DNA of 64,000 bases from Dermacentor variabilis (taxonomy: Eukaryota > Arthropoda > Arachnida > Ixodida > Ixodidae), in the NCBI RefSeq assembly GCF_050947875.1, contig NC_134571.1, forward strand, positions 228,914,024 through 228,978,023. Reading direction: 5' to 3'. Below, one piece after another: positions 9,175-20,063 of this stretch. The position numbers were made by a program, and so were the translations under genes. The first letter of the stretch is position 1. Each line of letters opens with the position of its first letter. Below the pieces are notes generated by a model. It worked only from the letters and a program-made list of their open reading frames with translations, made no database searches and had not been told where the DNA came from.

Positions 9175-10973
9175 TCAATGCCTTTCATGGTAAGGCTTCA
9201 TTCGTACTACGTGTACGACCTCTGGGCGTGTCCTGCGTCGTCTGGAGCAGACTTGGCCTTCAGGAGTTACCTCGTAATTTAAGGGACTTAGCCGGCGAAG
9301 TACTCTGTAGGGACAAAGTAACGGCGCAGTAGCTTCTCCGAAAGACCGGGCGTACGTATAGGCGTCCATACCCACACTTTGTCTCCGGGGTTGTACTGTA
9401 CCACTCTTCGCCCTAGGTTGTACCGGCTTGCGTCGACGTTTTGCTGTTGTACGACACGGTGCCTTGCCAACTGCCGTGCTTCTTCTGCCCTTTCTCCGTA
9501 CTCGCTAACGTCAGGGTCGTCTTCGGTGCTGTTGTCTACAGGTTACATCGCGTCTAGTGTCGTTGTTACTGTCCGACCGTAAACAAGTTCAAATGGCGTG
9601 AAATGTGTCGTTTCTTGTACTGCAGTATTATACGTAAAGGTAGCATATGGTAGAATACTGTCCCATGTACGATGCTCGACGTCCACGTACATTGAGATCA
9701 TGTCAGCGAGCGTTCTATTGAGCCGTTCAGTCAGGCCGTTTGTTTGTGGATGGTACGCTGTGGTTTTTCTATGAGGAGTATGTGTTAGTTTCAAAACAGA
9801 CTGCATCAAACGGGCCACGAAAGCTGTTCCTTTGTCTGTTATGAGTACCTTAGGTGCGCCATGTCGTAATACTATGTGTGTGACAAAAAACTAAGCCACT
9901 TCAATGGCGGTTCCTTTTGTAAGAGAAGAGTTCTGAGCATACCGGGTCAGATAATCGGTTGCTACCACAATCCACCGCTTTCCTGAGGTTGATACGGGAA
10001 ATGGTCCAAGTAAATCCACTCCTATTTGTTCAAAGGGTGCTGCTGGTGGCTGTATCGGTTGCAGAAAACCTGCTGGTTTGAGTGGCGGTGTTTTGCGTCT
10101 TTGACAATCTCGGCACGATTTGACATAGTGCTGCACTGAATTCATCAACTTCGGCCAGTAATATTTCTGGCGGATTCTCGCCAGAGTCCTACTAACGCCT
10201 AAGTGGCCAGCTGCAGGATCATCATGGCAAGCTTCTAAGATCTCAGCTCGCAGCGATGATGGTACGAGAAGTAGAAACGTCTCACCAGTGTGCTCGAAGT
10301 TTCGTTTGTAGAGGACGGTGTTCCGGATGACATACGAACACAATCCGCGGACGAAATCTCGAGGCACTTTCACTTGTCGACCCTCCAGGTACTCGATGAG
10401 CAGGAGTAATTCCGGATCTGTACGCTGGTGATGAGCCATTTCCGTCGTACTTACAGCCCCAAGAAATGGGAAGTCTTGCTCGTATTCAGGGGACGTAGAT
10501 TCGATTGGTGCACGTGATAAGCAATCAGCATCATTGTGTTTGAGACCGGACTTGTAAACGACCGTGATGTCATACTCCTGTAGACGCAAACTCCATCTAG
10601 CGAGTCTTCCAGAAGGGTCCTTGAGGTTCGCCAGCCAGCACAATGAATGATGGTCGCTGATGGCTCGATACGGTCTGCCATATAAGTATGGGCGGAACTT
10701 GCTGATGGCCCATATAACCGCCAGGCATTCCTTTTCTGTAGCTGAGTAATTTGTCTCGGCTTTTGATAAGGTACGGCTTGCATAGGCAATAACTTTTTCT
10801 TCTCCATTCTGCCACTGAATAAGTATGGCACCGAGACCAACGTTACTCGCGTCGGTGTGGATGTCCGTTTCGGCATTTTCATCAAAGTGGGCAAGTATAG
10901 GAGGACTCTGCAAACGCCGTCGTAGCTCAGAGAAGGCGTCTTCTTGTTCTTTCTCCCACACAAAACGGGGCAT
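9175..10973 (-). pseudogene. Gypsy-1 pol, 3' half: RNase H and integrase
   Basis: From 10973 to 9891 an open segment carries the RT-linked RNase H (HTDASNVGLGAIL, then the YSATEKECLAVIW and HHSLCWL blocks) and the integrase: an HHCC zinc finger (HLGVSRT ... CRDCQRRK) and the start of the DDE core (IGVDLLGPF). A stop at 9891 and a frame change separate this from 9818-9543, which contains AYHPQTNGLTERLNRTL with the catalytic Glu. Further frame changes lead to the C-terminal region (9470-9175), ending in VVHVVRMKPYHERH. The second catalytic Asp lies in the damaged junction. It is non-functional as it stands. Confidence 0.9.
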
Positions 10974-11064
10974 CTTCTTTTGTCAGTCGCGTGAGTGGTT
11001 CTGCAATTTTAGAAAAATTTTCTACGAAATGCCTGTAGTATAGGCACACATTCCCAGGAAACGC

Positions 11065-12603
11065 CTAATAGCTTTTTTTGTCTCTTGACTTCGGAAACAT
11101 TTCTACTGCAGTGATCTTCTCAGGATCGGGGCGGACGCCTTCAGCCCTGACAATGTGTCCGAGAAAGCGGAGCTCGCGAAAGCCGAAGTGGCATTTTTCT
11201 GGTTTTATTGTCAATCCCGCCGTGCGAATAGCATCCAGAACTGCTCTCAGTCGCTGCACGTGCTGCTCGAATGTAGTGGAGAAGACCACCACATCATCAA
11301 GGTACACGAGGCACGACTGCCATTTCAGTCCGGAGAGAACAGTGTCCATCATCCGCTAGAAGGTGGCGGGCGCAGAACACAGACCAAATGGAAGCACCTT
11401 AATCTCGTATAGACCATCCGGTGTCACAAATGCCGTTTTTTCGCGATTTCGCTCGTCCACTTCTATCTGCCAGTATCCACTTTTGAGATCCAGAGAAGAG
11501 AAGAAGTAAGCATTGCGTAGTTTGTCCAAGGTGTCGTCGATGCGTGGGAGTGGATAAACATCTCGCTTCGTGACGAGATTGAGTTTCCTGTAATCAACAC
11601 AATATCGTAGGGTGTTATCCTTCTTTTTGGCCAGGACTACCGGAGGTGCCCACGGACTATGGGATGGCTGTATCACATCGTCTTTGAGCATTTCCTGTAC
11701 TTGACTTCTTATCGCTTCTCATTCTTTTGGAGCCACTCGGTATGGGTGTTGGCGCACTGGTCTTGCAGGTTCTTCGACCACAATGCGGTGTTTTGCGACA
11801 GGAGTACGACGGACTTTCGATGAAGTCGAAAAGCATTCAGCAAACTCTGTGACCAAGCTCACAATCTTATCTCTTTGTGGTGATGACAGCTCTCGGTCAA
11901 TGTCGATGGAGGTAAGGACACTGTCTAAAGTCACAGAAGCTGGTGATGCTGCATGGAGGGTTGACACATCCGCGAGTTGTGCATAGTCATGAAGAGACGC
12001 TATGACTGTTCCCTTCGCCACGTGTTGTGCCTCATTGCCAAAGTTAGTCAAGAGGACATCAGCGCATCCGTTACGCAGGTGAACTAGGCCTCTTGCCACG
12101 CATATTTGCTTTTCCAGTAGCAGCCCGATATTTCCGTCTGCAAGTCCCTCATAGTCACGCAATACGTCGCTCCTTACAACGACAGTCACACTGCACCTTG
12201 CCGGCACCGTCACGTGTTCATCCACAATACGGAGAGAGGAAATATGTGACTCTTCTGTATCAGAAATGGTAACAGCATTTTCTGTGGAAAACAACACACG
12301 TGATTCTCGCAAGTCGATAATTGCGCCATTCGTTTGCAAAAAGTCCATGCCGAGTATAAGCTAACGGGAACACTCAGGGAGAACAATAAAGCTGTTGACG
12401 TATGTAAAGCCTCTAATGCCAATTCTTGCTGTGCACATTCCAACGGGCTTGACTAAGTGTCCCCCCGCTGTACGTATTGCGGGTCCGGTCCAATGGGTCA
12501 ATACCTTCTTCAATTTTCTGGCGAATACACTGCTAATAACTGAATAGTCCGCTAAAGTGTCTATCAGCGCAGTCACTTCGAAGTCGTCGACGATGACGCG
12601 CAA
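11065..12603 (-). pseudogene. Gypsy-1 pol, 5' half: protease and reverse transcriptase
   Basis: The frame runs through an aspartic protease-like segment whose expected DTG reads DTL (ALIDTLADYSVIS), so the catalytic Gly is lost. It continues into ORF 12348-11719 and RT blocks 11691-11356 (YCVDYRKLN, SSLDLKSGYWQI, LPFGLCSAPATF) and 11352-11065 (catalytic YLDDVVVFS). These segments share one frame and are separated by three nonsense codons: TAG at 12361, TGA at 11719 and TAG at 11356. A frameshift between 11065 and 10973 separates RT from RNase H. Confidence 0.9.
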
Positions 12604-12731
12604 CTCAGAAGTAACGGCGTCATCACTGCACTGGTTCGTCGGTTCGTCACTGCCGTCGTCTTGTCGGATTGGCGATGGAGGGCCTTCGTTGTTCCGGGAG
12701 TCAGCGGCCTTGCCTCCACAGGCCGCTGGCT

Positions 12732-14276
12732 CTAGTTTTCCCGTCGCGGACTTTGTGAGCGACGTCTCGGTGAAACGGAAGAGGTACGCGGACTGGGCGA
12801 CCTATAACGCACAGGCGCTGCCGATCGAGGTTCATGTTGCTGGGGGTTTCGAATAGTTTGGCGCGTGGACAAAAATGCTTCGATTTCATCAGGGCGCTCA
12901 CCGTTTCGAGGGCAAGGTGCATTCACAGAGAAGCCGCGCAGTCCTACTCGGCGATACTGACATTCCCGGTATACATCCTAACACTTTTTGTGCGCAAACA
13001 AACAGGGACGAAGAATAGGGGCAACACAAGGACGAAGGCAACTTGTGTTGCCCCTATTCTTCGTCCCTGTTCGTTTGCGCAAAAAAAGTGTTAAGATGAA
13101 TCTGTTCCAACTAGGCCGACTCGCAGTTATTCCCGGTATAGGTGACCAGCCTCTCCATAGTGGTAGCAGAGGGGACGCCGGTCTGCAGTGCGTCATACAT
13201 CGCTTTTACGTGGCCTTTCTTCTGCCATGGGCGGCACATTGCGAGGAAGTACCTGGGGTATTGGGGCCGTTCGTCCAAAGTCGGTGCGTCCTAGGTCCTG
13301 GCGTAAAGCTTGGGCGTACGATATCCGCGGCTGACGCTCTGGCTGTGCGCGGGGCCGTACCTGAGGCTCTGGCTCACGAATTACTTGCCGGACTTCTTCG
13401 CGTATCGGCAAGTGAGGACACTGGAGGAGGGCTTTGAGCCAGTTGCAGTTTCTGTAGCTCTTCCCTTACGACGGACCTCATCATTTCGCGTAGGATGTCC
13501 ATGTTGTTGGAGAGGGCTCCTGACCCAACGTCAAATGATGCGAGGCTTACATCTCTGTTGTACTGCCTCGCACGCTGCTGCAGAGTCTTCTCCATCGTCG
13601 TCGCCTCTGATCAAAATTCGGCTACAGTGCGGGGCGGATTGCGAACCAGGCCGGCAAAAAGCTCCTGTTTCACACTGCGCATTAGGTGCCACAATTTCTT
13701 GTCCTCAGCCATGTTCGGATCGGCTCGGCGGAAGAGGTGGGTCATATCCTCAATGTACATGGTCACACTTTCGTTGTTTCGCTGGTTCCTCGCCTGAAGA
13801 GCGGCTTCTGCCCTCTCTCTCCGGTCCGTGCTCGGGTACGTAGCAAGCAGCTCTCGTCGGAAGTCGTTCCACAATGATAACGACGCTTCATGGTTTTGAA
13901 ACCACGTGCGCGCAGATTCCTCCAGCGCGAAGTACACATACCGGAGTTTCTTTGTTTCGTCCCAACCGTTACATCTGGCGACACGCTCGAAGTTTTCGAG
14001 CCAGTCCTCGGCATCCTCGAATCCGTCTCCGTGAAAGGATTCTGGCGTCCGGGGTGAATCAACCACGACGTGAGGAGGCATTACTTGGCTAGCCATCGCC
14101 CTGGTACCTAGGCTGACTGCTGCCGCGGCCCTTGGTGAATCGGCGAGAGGACCAAACTCGGGGGCCTCACCTCGTATGCGGCGGCTCGTGCGTTGGTGGA
14201 CAGGCGTTAATTCCGTTGGCTCCAAACTTCGGGGATCCGGGCTACCTTTCCTGGCACGTGTTGGGCTTGAAATCAT
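12732..14276 (-). pseudogene. Gypsy-1 gag
   Basis: Capsid-like Retrotrans_gag sequence is clear at 14276-13611 (FHGDGFEDAEDWLENFERV, then KKLRYVYFALEESARTWF). The ATG at 14276 is preferred because the upstream in-frame ATG (14306) lies in the LTR. A TGA at 13611 interrupts the same frame, which continues to 13374. A frameshift follows, then a zinc-knuckle stretch near 13185-13140 and 12961 in which the second Cys is Tyr (CYHYGEAGH). The knuckle is cut by a fold-back insertion (12974-13128). The Arg/Ser-rich gag tail ends at 12732. Confidence 0.88.
12974..13128. mobile_element. 155-bp fold-back element inserted in the Gypsy-1 zinc knuckle
   Basis: Two arms of about 50 bp (about 12978-13030 and 13041-13094) are near-perfect inverted repeats around a short centre, so the single strand forms a long hairpin. 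The element is flanked by ATTCCCGGTATA at 12962-12973 and 13129-13140, a 12-bp target duplication. Removing the insertion and one duplication makes the gag knuckle continuous. It has no coding capacity. A 12-bp duplication is longer than most DNA-transposon families make, so retro-insertion is plausible. Confidence 0.85.
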
Positions 14277-14277
14277 G

Positions 14278-14294
14278 CCCCGCACCTCCACCAG
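14278..14294 (-). promoter_or_regulatory. Gypsy-1 primer-binding-site candidate
   Basis: Four bases inside the 5' LTR the minus strand reads CTGGTGGAGGTGCGGGG, beginning TGG as expected for a sequence complementary to a tRNA CCA end. I could not assign the tRNA. Confidence 0.5.
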
Positions 14295-14297
14295 ATA

Positions 14298-14580
14298 TGT
14301 AACCAACAGTTACGACGGCCGTTTCTATGCAAACTAATTTATTCTGGGCGAACCTGTGCCCGTCAACAAAAGCGTCCCTTGAGCTTCGCTTCTTCCAACG
14401 TCGTTCTCTTCTTTGTCGCCTCCTGTCGCGTGCCAGTCCGATTCTCGCGCACGAGCCGCCGGTCTGTCAGCACCGGCCCAGCGTTGCCTTGCGGTGCTTT
14501 TCTTGACGCTTGCGGTGCGGCGGCTCTTTGAAACGCAGTTGGGATGTGGCGGTCGTCTTGTGTTCTCACAATGCTGGCGG

Positions 14581-14582
<2 letters not shown>
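14298..14582 (-). repeat. Gypsy-1 5' LTR
   Basis: This is the partner of 8762-9046, with the same TGCCGCC start and GTTACA end on the minus strand. It directly abuts the right (TA)n block. Confidence 0.93.

Positions 14583-14656
<74 letters not shown>
14583..14656. repeat. (TA)n microsatellite right of Gypsy-1
   Basis: About 74 bp of TA continue after the 5' LTR and lead back into repeat copy A at ATGTTCCGTGAC. Together with the left block, this implies insertion in an already expanded (TA)n, or expansion on both sides afterwards. Confidence 0.9.
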
Positions 14657-14658
<2 letters not shown>

Positions 14659-15450
14659 ATATGTTCCGTGACTGTGGCCCCTCTTCACTTTTTACATGCT
14701 TCACTGCAATACTCTTGGGTGTGCTTCACTCAAGTCTACTGCGACTCCAGGACGCCGATTTATTCAACCTGTCTTGCGAGGCAGGTACGTTTATCACGCT
14801 TCGCAACATTTCACCACACTTACTGAATCAATTTTGTTTGTTCTTTTTAATTTTCTTCTGATAGTGATCATATATCACGCAGTAGCAGAGCTGATGCCGC
14901 GTCTTAACGGCGTCAGGAAAGGTAAGCGTGTATGCAGTAGGCACGGCGGCACTGGCTCTTTTGTATTGTTTGTCTAATTAAAGGAATGCAGGTGATGATT
15001 AAATGAGCTGCAGCAAAGCTGGAAAAAAGTAGTAGCAATGCTGTACCAAGACCATCTCGCTCGAGCGAGATGATCTTAGAAAAAAAGCGCGATGTAACAC
15101 GATCTGACGGAACAGCTCGTCATACCAGTGTTTGGTTACGTCTTTGTTCTTTCGCGCTTCTTTCCCTGAACCAGACTACTGAATGGTTCTGTGCACGCAC
15201 TGACGGTCCTGACGGAGGGAATACCGCTCTCATGAGCAGCTCTATACGGAACGCCACGACCCATTCCGCAGGCCGGCTGCAATTTGACGCTGCCAGGAGG
15301 CAAAATATGCGCGCAAGGTACCTAACGATAACGCATCAAACAGCCCACAGCCCCAAGCTTATATTACACGCATATAACGTGTAAATATGAATTACTCATG
15401 CTGTAACTCACACTGGAATACGGACCGCTTCGCAGCGCAACCGGTCACGA
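14657..15450. repeat. Repeat copy A, right part
   Basis: This matches 51399-52156 and then, after another interruption, about 56559-56640. It contains an 18-bp perfect palindrome (15054-15071) that is also intact in copy B (51828-51845). No convincing coding sequence was found. The frame at 15070-15384 plus is paralleled at 51844-52158 plus, but both look like incidental open frames in a repeat. Confidence 0.75.
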
Positions 15451-15907
15451 AAGACAGACGCCATGCAAATAGGCGGATGTGACCTCATGGGTTAAAGCGG
15501 ATGTGACGTCATAGGTGAACGTAGATGTTCGGGGCACCTTTAGTCTGCTTTGCTAGTGCCCCGGTCGCACCACTCACGGCCTGACGAAGGCCTTGATTGG
15601 TCATGTACTAGTGACATCAGTAATAATTTATCTCATTAGTACTCAAGTACTAGTATTAAAAAGATAATTTCATTAGGTTATGAGACCGACGAAAATGTTA
15701 CTTGTCTACTTCTATTCGATTCTAAGAAAAAATAACATTATGACGTTACCTTTCAGTACTATGGGTGGTCGAAAGGTTTCGTTTTCGCTCGACTCTGCGC
15801 GCTCGACTGCGCCGCGCGCGCTTTGGACTTTCAGTTGTTTCGTTATCGCGTCGTGCTGCGCTGGTTCTGCTGGCTCGCGAAACTTGCATTTGCAACAAGC
15901 AGCGAGA
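15451..15907. other. Unassigned segment upstream of the THAP remnant
   Basis: Contains two near-identical GCGGATGTGAC words (15475 and 15498) and a CG-rich block (15780-15840) before the THAP ATG. No promoter element could be assigned. Confidence 0.35.
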
Positions 15908-16409
15908 ATGCCACGTCCATGTGATGTTGTGGGATGCGCGAATAGTCCGTGGAACTAGGCCAAGGGCGGTTGCATGCAGCGGCGGATCCAACGTTACTTA
16001 TCACTGTGTGCCAATGAGTGAACCTCTCTGGTCAAAGTGGTTAAGGGTCGTACCCCTGCCACAGCGCTTTGGCAAAGAGCCCAAAAATCGCATAGTGTGC
16101 TCGCTGCACTTTTGTCCAGAGGATTGCGAGTTCAACGCCGACTTACTGAAGTCGTGTAGAGTGCCTTTCAAAGCGCTGGTTTCCCGTAGCGCTGTTCCGT
16201 CAGTCTTGCCTGCATTCTCCGAAGCGCAAGAACAACTGCAGATCGAAGATGGGGCGGTGAGTGCCGCATTTGGTTTACACGAAGGAAAAGCTACAAATGT
16301 GCGAATATGTACAGCCATGACATACAGTTGCCGTCGTAGTAGTACGCAACGACGCCGGCAGCGCGAGCCCTCAGCAGCAGGTTACGCTCATCAGTGCTTG
16401 AATCGCTGA
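15908..16409 (+). pseudogene. THAP-type zinc-finger remnant
   Basis: The frame from 15908 begins MPRPCDVVGCANS, matching the first Cys pair of a THAP (C2CH) DNA-binding domain, then hits a stop near 15956. A second frame continues with NVTYHCVPMSEPLWSKWLR and IVCSLHF, the second Cys-x2-His pair of THAP, followed by a segment rich in Val, Pro and Phe. The two halves are joined only if one frame change is allowed near 15957-15995. THAP domains occur in P-element-type transposases and in host regulators; no transposase catalytic region follows, so the source is undecided. The last 45 residues look random. Confidence 0.6.
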
Positions 16410-17869
16410 AGTCGGGCCCTGCATCGCGAGCCCGACCCTGTCGTTGTCAGGGTCGTCCATTGCAACGAGCCTCAAAGTTGGCGTCATAAAATAAAGAACC
16501 AGCTTATCGTCGCGCACTTTCCCTTCCGCTAGCCACCATAGTTCCGCTTTCGCGCTGCTGTCGGCTCTGCCTCTGGCCGCGCGTTTGCATTTTGCGCAGA
16601 AAAGCCGTAGCGCCGTCTGCGGGCGCCATTTTACTCACCCACGGCGCAACGTCACTATGAGACCATGACGCCACCATCCCCTCGATCGGGGGGCGGGCGA
16701 TTTGAACTGCGCTAGAGGTACGCGGACGCCTCAGAACGCATGTTCTCTTAAAGTAAGTCTCTTCTTCGCATGACACAAGCGTTTCGAGGTTTCTGGGATG
16801 GTATTTGAACAGTCCACGTTGACTGAATATTAACCTTTTTTGTCCCTTTAAGATGCGTCAGAAAATTCGTAAAGTACGACTTACACACAGCCTACAGACA
16901 TCATAGATATACTACTAGCACGCGCTGGCCTCGCGAGCCCCAATCCATGGACCAGTCCGGATTCTATCGCTGGTGTCCCCGTTACCGATTTGGTGTCCTG
17001 GAGACGCCGCCAATAATATGAAATAGTGACATGTTGTTACTAGTAAAAACACGATTTAAGAAATATAATTGTGCCCAGCCGCTAACGCTACGTTCAGCAC
17101 TGCCGCGCCCAACGACTTCTACAACGCCTGTGAGAACTTCGCCACTTAATGTTTGTTCTTGGCAATACTTTGAACTTGTGAATTTTGTGTACCGTTCATG
17201 CTTAACTTTGTAGTACACTGCGGCTTAATGAAGCACTACGCTTGCGTGTAGTGTACGTACACATCTTACCTGATAGTTGGTGAATGGGGTCCTGTACAAA
17301 TATCCACTGAAGAAGAAAAGACTACATCTTCACATACGTTAAAACACATGCCGAACTTGAAAAAACAGACGTACAATGAACCTCCACACGTAAAAATAGC
17401 AAAAGAATCACTTAAACGGCGAAAACTATTGAAAACTCTGCAAGCGCAAATCCGCCATTGCTGCTGATATTCATGTTGATCAGGCTGTCCCCTTGAGATC
17501 AAGCCGGCAAGCGCGTGGAAGCGCAATTGGTGCAATGTAGCCAAAAAAAATAAAGAAAGAAAGAAAACTGTGCATCAACTCGAAATACACACGCAAAAGG
17601 AAAGTCGTCAGGATTCTCTATAACGATGTTTCCAACCCCTTGACCGCTCTTTCATACAGCTCGTTGCGTTAATCAAAATATCTGCTGTGCATTGTTTTCA
17701 TAACGTGGAAAAAAATTCTGCGCTTAAGCTTACCCACACAAACACGCGGCGCAAATTCATAGAACACCACCAGTGCAGCCCCCCCCCCAAGAAAATATAT
17801 AAGACTAGTCAATAATAACTTGTAACTTGTAACTGTGAACTTGTAACGGATATTCACATTTCTTTGCAC
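16410..17869. other. Unassigned segment
   Basis: A GC-rich block (16500-16740) is followed by ordinary sequence with a C-run near 17779. Small open frames on both strands show no domain. Nothing convincing was identified. Confidence 0.35.
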
Positions 17870-18991
17870 AGATTGATTAGTACAGACGCCATTTTTATTG
17901 ACTTTTCTAAAGCTTTCGACCGAGTACCTCATAATCTACTAAAACTGAAAGTTAGAAACCTACAACTTGACTACAACACGACGCGATGGATTGAGGAGCT
18001 CCTAACGAATTGATTTCAAGTAATCAATCTCAACAACTGCTTTTCTAACCGCACTCACGTCACTTCTGGAGTTCCTCAAGGATCCGTCCTTGGGCCACCG
18101 CTATTTTTAATATACATAAATGACATCGCAACTAATATTACCTCACAAATACTTCTCTTCGCAGATGACTGCGTCTTGTATAATGAAATAAGCTGCCCTG
18201 CCGACATCTTTGTGCTGCAGTCTGATTTAACAAAACTAATTGACTGGTGTGACACATGGCAGATGGAAATTAACATAGCCAAAACTAAACACGTAAAATT
18301 TGCTGCGATAACTCGACCTACCTCTGACCAATATACAATACGCGGTATTACTGTTAACTCAGTATCTTCAATCAAGTACTTGGGTGTCCTCTTTACCTCC
18401 AATTTAAACTGGAATGCTCACATTGAACACATCACCACAAAAGCATGCAAAAAACTTGATTACCTGAAACGTCACTTACACCTTGCTAACACAGATACCA
18501 GACTTCGCGCATACAGTTCTCTTATCAGGCCTTCTTTAGAATATGCGTCAATAATTTGGCACCCCCATCGCTCTAATCTCATGAACCTACTCGAATCAGT
18601 TCAAGATAAAGCTGCGCGGTTCATCCTAACTTCATACTCTCGATAGCAAAGTGTATCCGCCTTAAAGAAATTCCTTAATTTCCCTTCACTTGACATGCGC
18701 AGGAAATTATCACGGTTCACCTTCTTCCGTAGCCTTTACCACAGCAGCATTGCATTCGCTCGAGCCCATATTCTTCCCGCTCCCCACATCTCTATCCGCA
18801 CAGACCATGTTCATAAAGTAAAACCTATATTTGCCAGGACTAACGCTTATCAATATTCGCTTCCAGTTTTATCTATTGCCGAATGGAACTCGCTACCTGC
18901 AAACATTGTCTCGCTTACGGAATCATCATTTCATGCAACACTGCTAACCTTTTTAGAGTGTCTCAACCTGTCCGAACCCACATTTCCTTGA
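17870..18991 (+). pseudogene. LINE-1 reverse transcriptase, C-terminal half
   Basis: The frame starts inside the RT with IFIDFSKAFDRVPHNLL. It contains SGVPQGSVLGPPLFLIYIND and the catalytic LLFADDCVLY near 18153-18180, then thumb and C-terminal LINE sequence (SIKYLGVLF, RLRAYSSLIRPSLEYASIIW). In-frame stops occur at 18011 (TGA) and 18644 (TAG), with no frameshift. Endonuclease and ORF1 are absent. The SIKYLGV and RPSLEYA style fits the CR1/L2/Jockey group; I do not assign a clade more precisely. Confidence 0.88.
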
Positions 18992-19228
18992 ATATTTACT
19001 TAAACAGTGTTTTCAAGTGCTTGGCATTGTATAAAATTCATTCCGTCTCATCTGATATGTATCTGTGTAGGCTGTTTACCTAAATCATTATTCGATTGTA
19101 TCTTTAAACTCGTGTTCTGATGGGTACTGATTGTTTGCATCGCATTTTAGGTTCCTATGCGTGTTTCACGCTACTAAACATTGTATAAACTTCGTTACCC
19201 TTTTCTTTCATTCTTTCTTTTCTTTTTA

Positions 19229-19847
19229 GAGCGCAGCTCTTTGGCGTCCGTTCCTGGGTTTCGCGTCGTCGTCGGCCTCGTAACCAGCTCCGCCCCCCTT
19301 TCATCCCCCCAGCGCTAGCAGCGACCGACTGATACCGCTGGATGCCGCTGACGCCGCTAGAGAGTCAAGATAACGTGACTGCATAGAACACCGTCGCCGC
19401 CATGCAGAAAGAGGAGGAAAGGGTTGTCCGCTTGCTGCGCGCGCTTCTGCCCCCATCGTTTGCCGCTGGGTGTACACGCCGCCCCCCTCCCCCCTCTTCC
19501 TGCGAGTCTCCGGTTGTCAAAGCGCCGGCTCGAACTTAATTCCTTTCTTCGCTCCTCCTCCAATGCAACCCCTGTGCGGTGGCAATCAAAGAGCCAGATC
19601 GGTGGCGGCGGATCTGTATATGTGCACCGCCCGAGCCGAAATTGCCGCTGCCGTTCGCCCTGTGCGGTGGCAATCAGAGAGCCAGATCGGTGGCGGCGGA
19701 TCTGTATATGTGCACCGCCCGAGCCGAAATTGCCGCTGCCGTTCGCCACTGCGAAATTATCTGCCAGTTCTTTCTGAGCCATGAGCGAGACGACCGATGG
19801 AAGTCCTCCGTCTGCTGCTGCTGCTGCTGCTGCTAAACGCTGCGCTC
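19229..19847. mobile_element. GC-rich insertion with short terminal inverted repeats
   Basis: The segment starts GAGCGCAGC and ends GCTGCGCTC (repeated once more at 19854-19862), a 9-bp inverted pair. It lies in AT-rich LINE 3' UTR and differs sharply in base composition. It contains an 88-bp tandem duplication and a (CTG)7 run (19812-19833). No clear TSD was found. The minus-strand open frame here (19357-19782) is low-complexity and crosses the tandem repeat, so I do not call it a gene. Confidence 0.5.
19571..19746. repeat. 88-bp tandem duplication
   Basis: Two copies, starting at 19571 and 19659, agree at nearly every base (AATCAAAGAG against AATCAGAGAG is one difference). The period is 88, not a multiple of three. 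Confidence 0.9.
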
Positions 19848-20032
19848 AAATTTGCTGCGCTCAAATTTCGCATTACGAAGTAACGTAATCGTCGGTAATT
19901 TTTTTGTTTGCTTCTGCTAAATTTTTTTATGGTTCCTAATGCCTTCATATATTTACATTGTACACATTTCACTCATGCTTGAACTTTTCCGTCTCCCCCT
20001 TTGTAATGCCCTAACGGGCCCTTAGAGTACTC

Positions 20033-20033
<1 letters not shown>

Positions 20034-20062
<29 letters not shown>
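20034..20062 (+). repeat. (AAAT)n tail of LINE-1
   Basis: This run of AAAT units follows TTAGAGTACTC and marks the LINE 3' end. Confidence 0.8.

Positions 20063-20063
<1 letters not shown>

Larger units (their letters stand above)
8762..14582 (-). mobile_element. Gypsy-1, a decayed Ty3/gypsy LTR retrotransposon
   Basis: Two 285-bp LTRs (8762-9046 and 14298-14582) flank gag, protease, RT, RNase H and integrase remnants in the Ty3/gypsy order, all on the minus strand. The element is 5.8 kb. LTR ends are TG...CA on the coding strand. Several nonsense codons and frameshifts, and a 155-bp fold-back insertion in gag, make it non-autonomous. The LTRs differ at only a few positions, so the element is old enough to have decayed but not ancient. 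No envelope-like or chromodomain coding was seen. Confidence 0.93.
17870..20062 (+). mobile_element. LINE-1: 5'-truncated CR1/L2-like LINE
   Basis: Only the second half of the reverse transcriptase, the C-terminal domain and the 3' UTR remain. The 3' end is marked by TAGAGTACTC then an (AAAT)n run to 20062. The 3' UTR is interrupted by a GC-rich insertion at 19229-19847. 5' truncation is the usual result of target-primed reverse transcription. Confidence 0.85.

Noticed and set aside
15070..15384. 104-codon plus frame with partner at 51844-52158
   Set aside because: Conserved length reflects the repeat itself; substitutions are not biased to third positions by eye and no domain is present.
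19357..19782. Minus-strand 141-codon frame
   Set aside because: It crosses the 88-bp tandem duplication and consists of low-complexity Arg/Gly/Pro sequence, so it is not supported as a gene.
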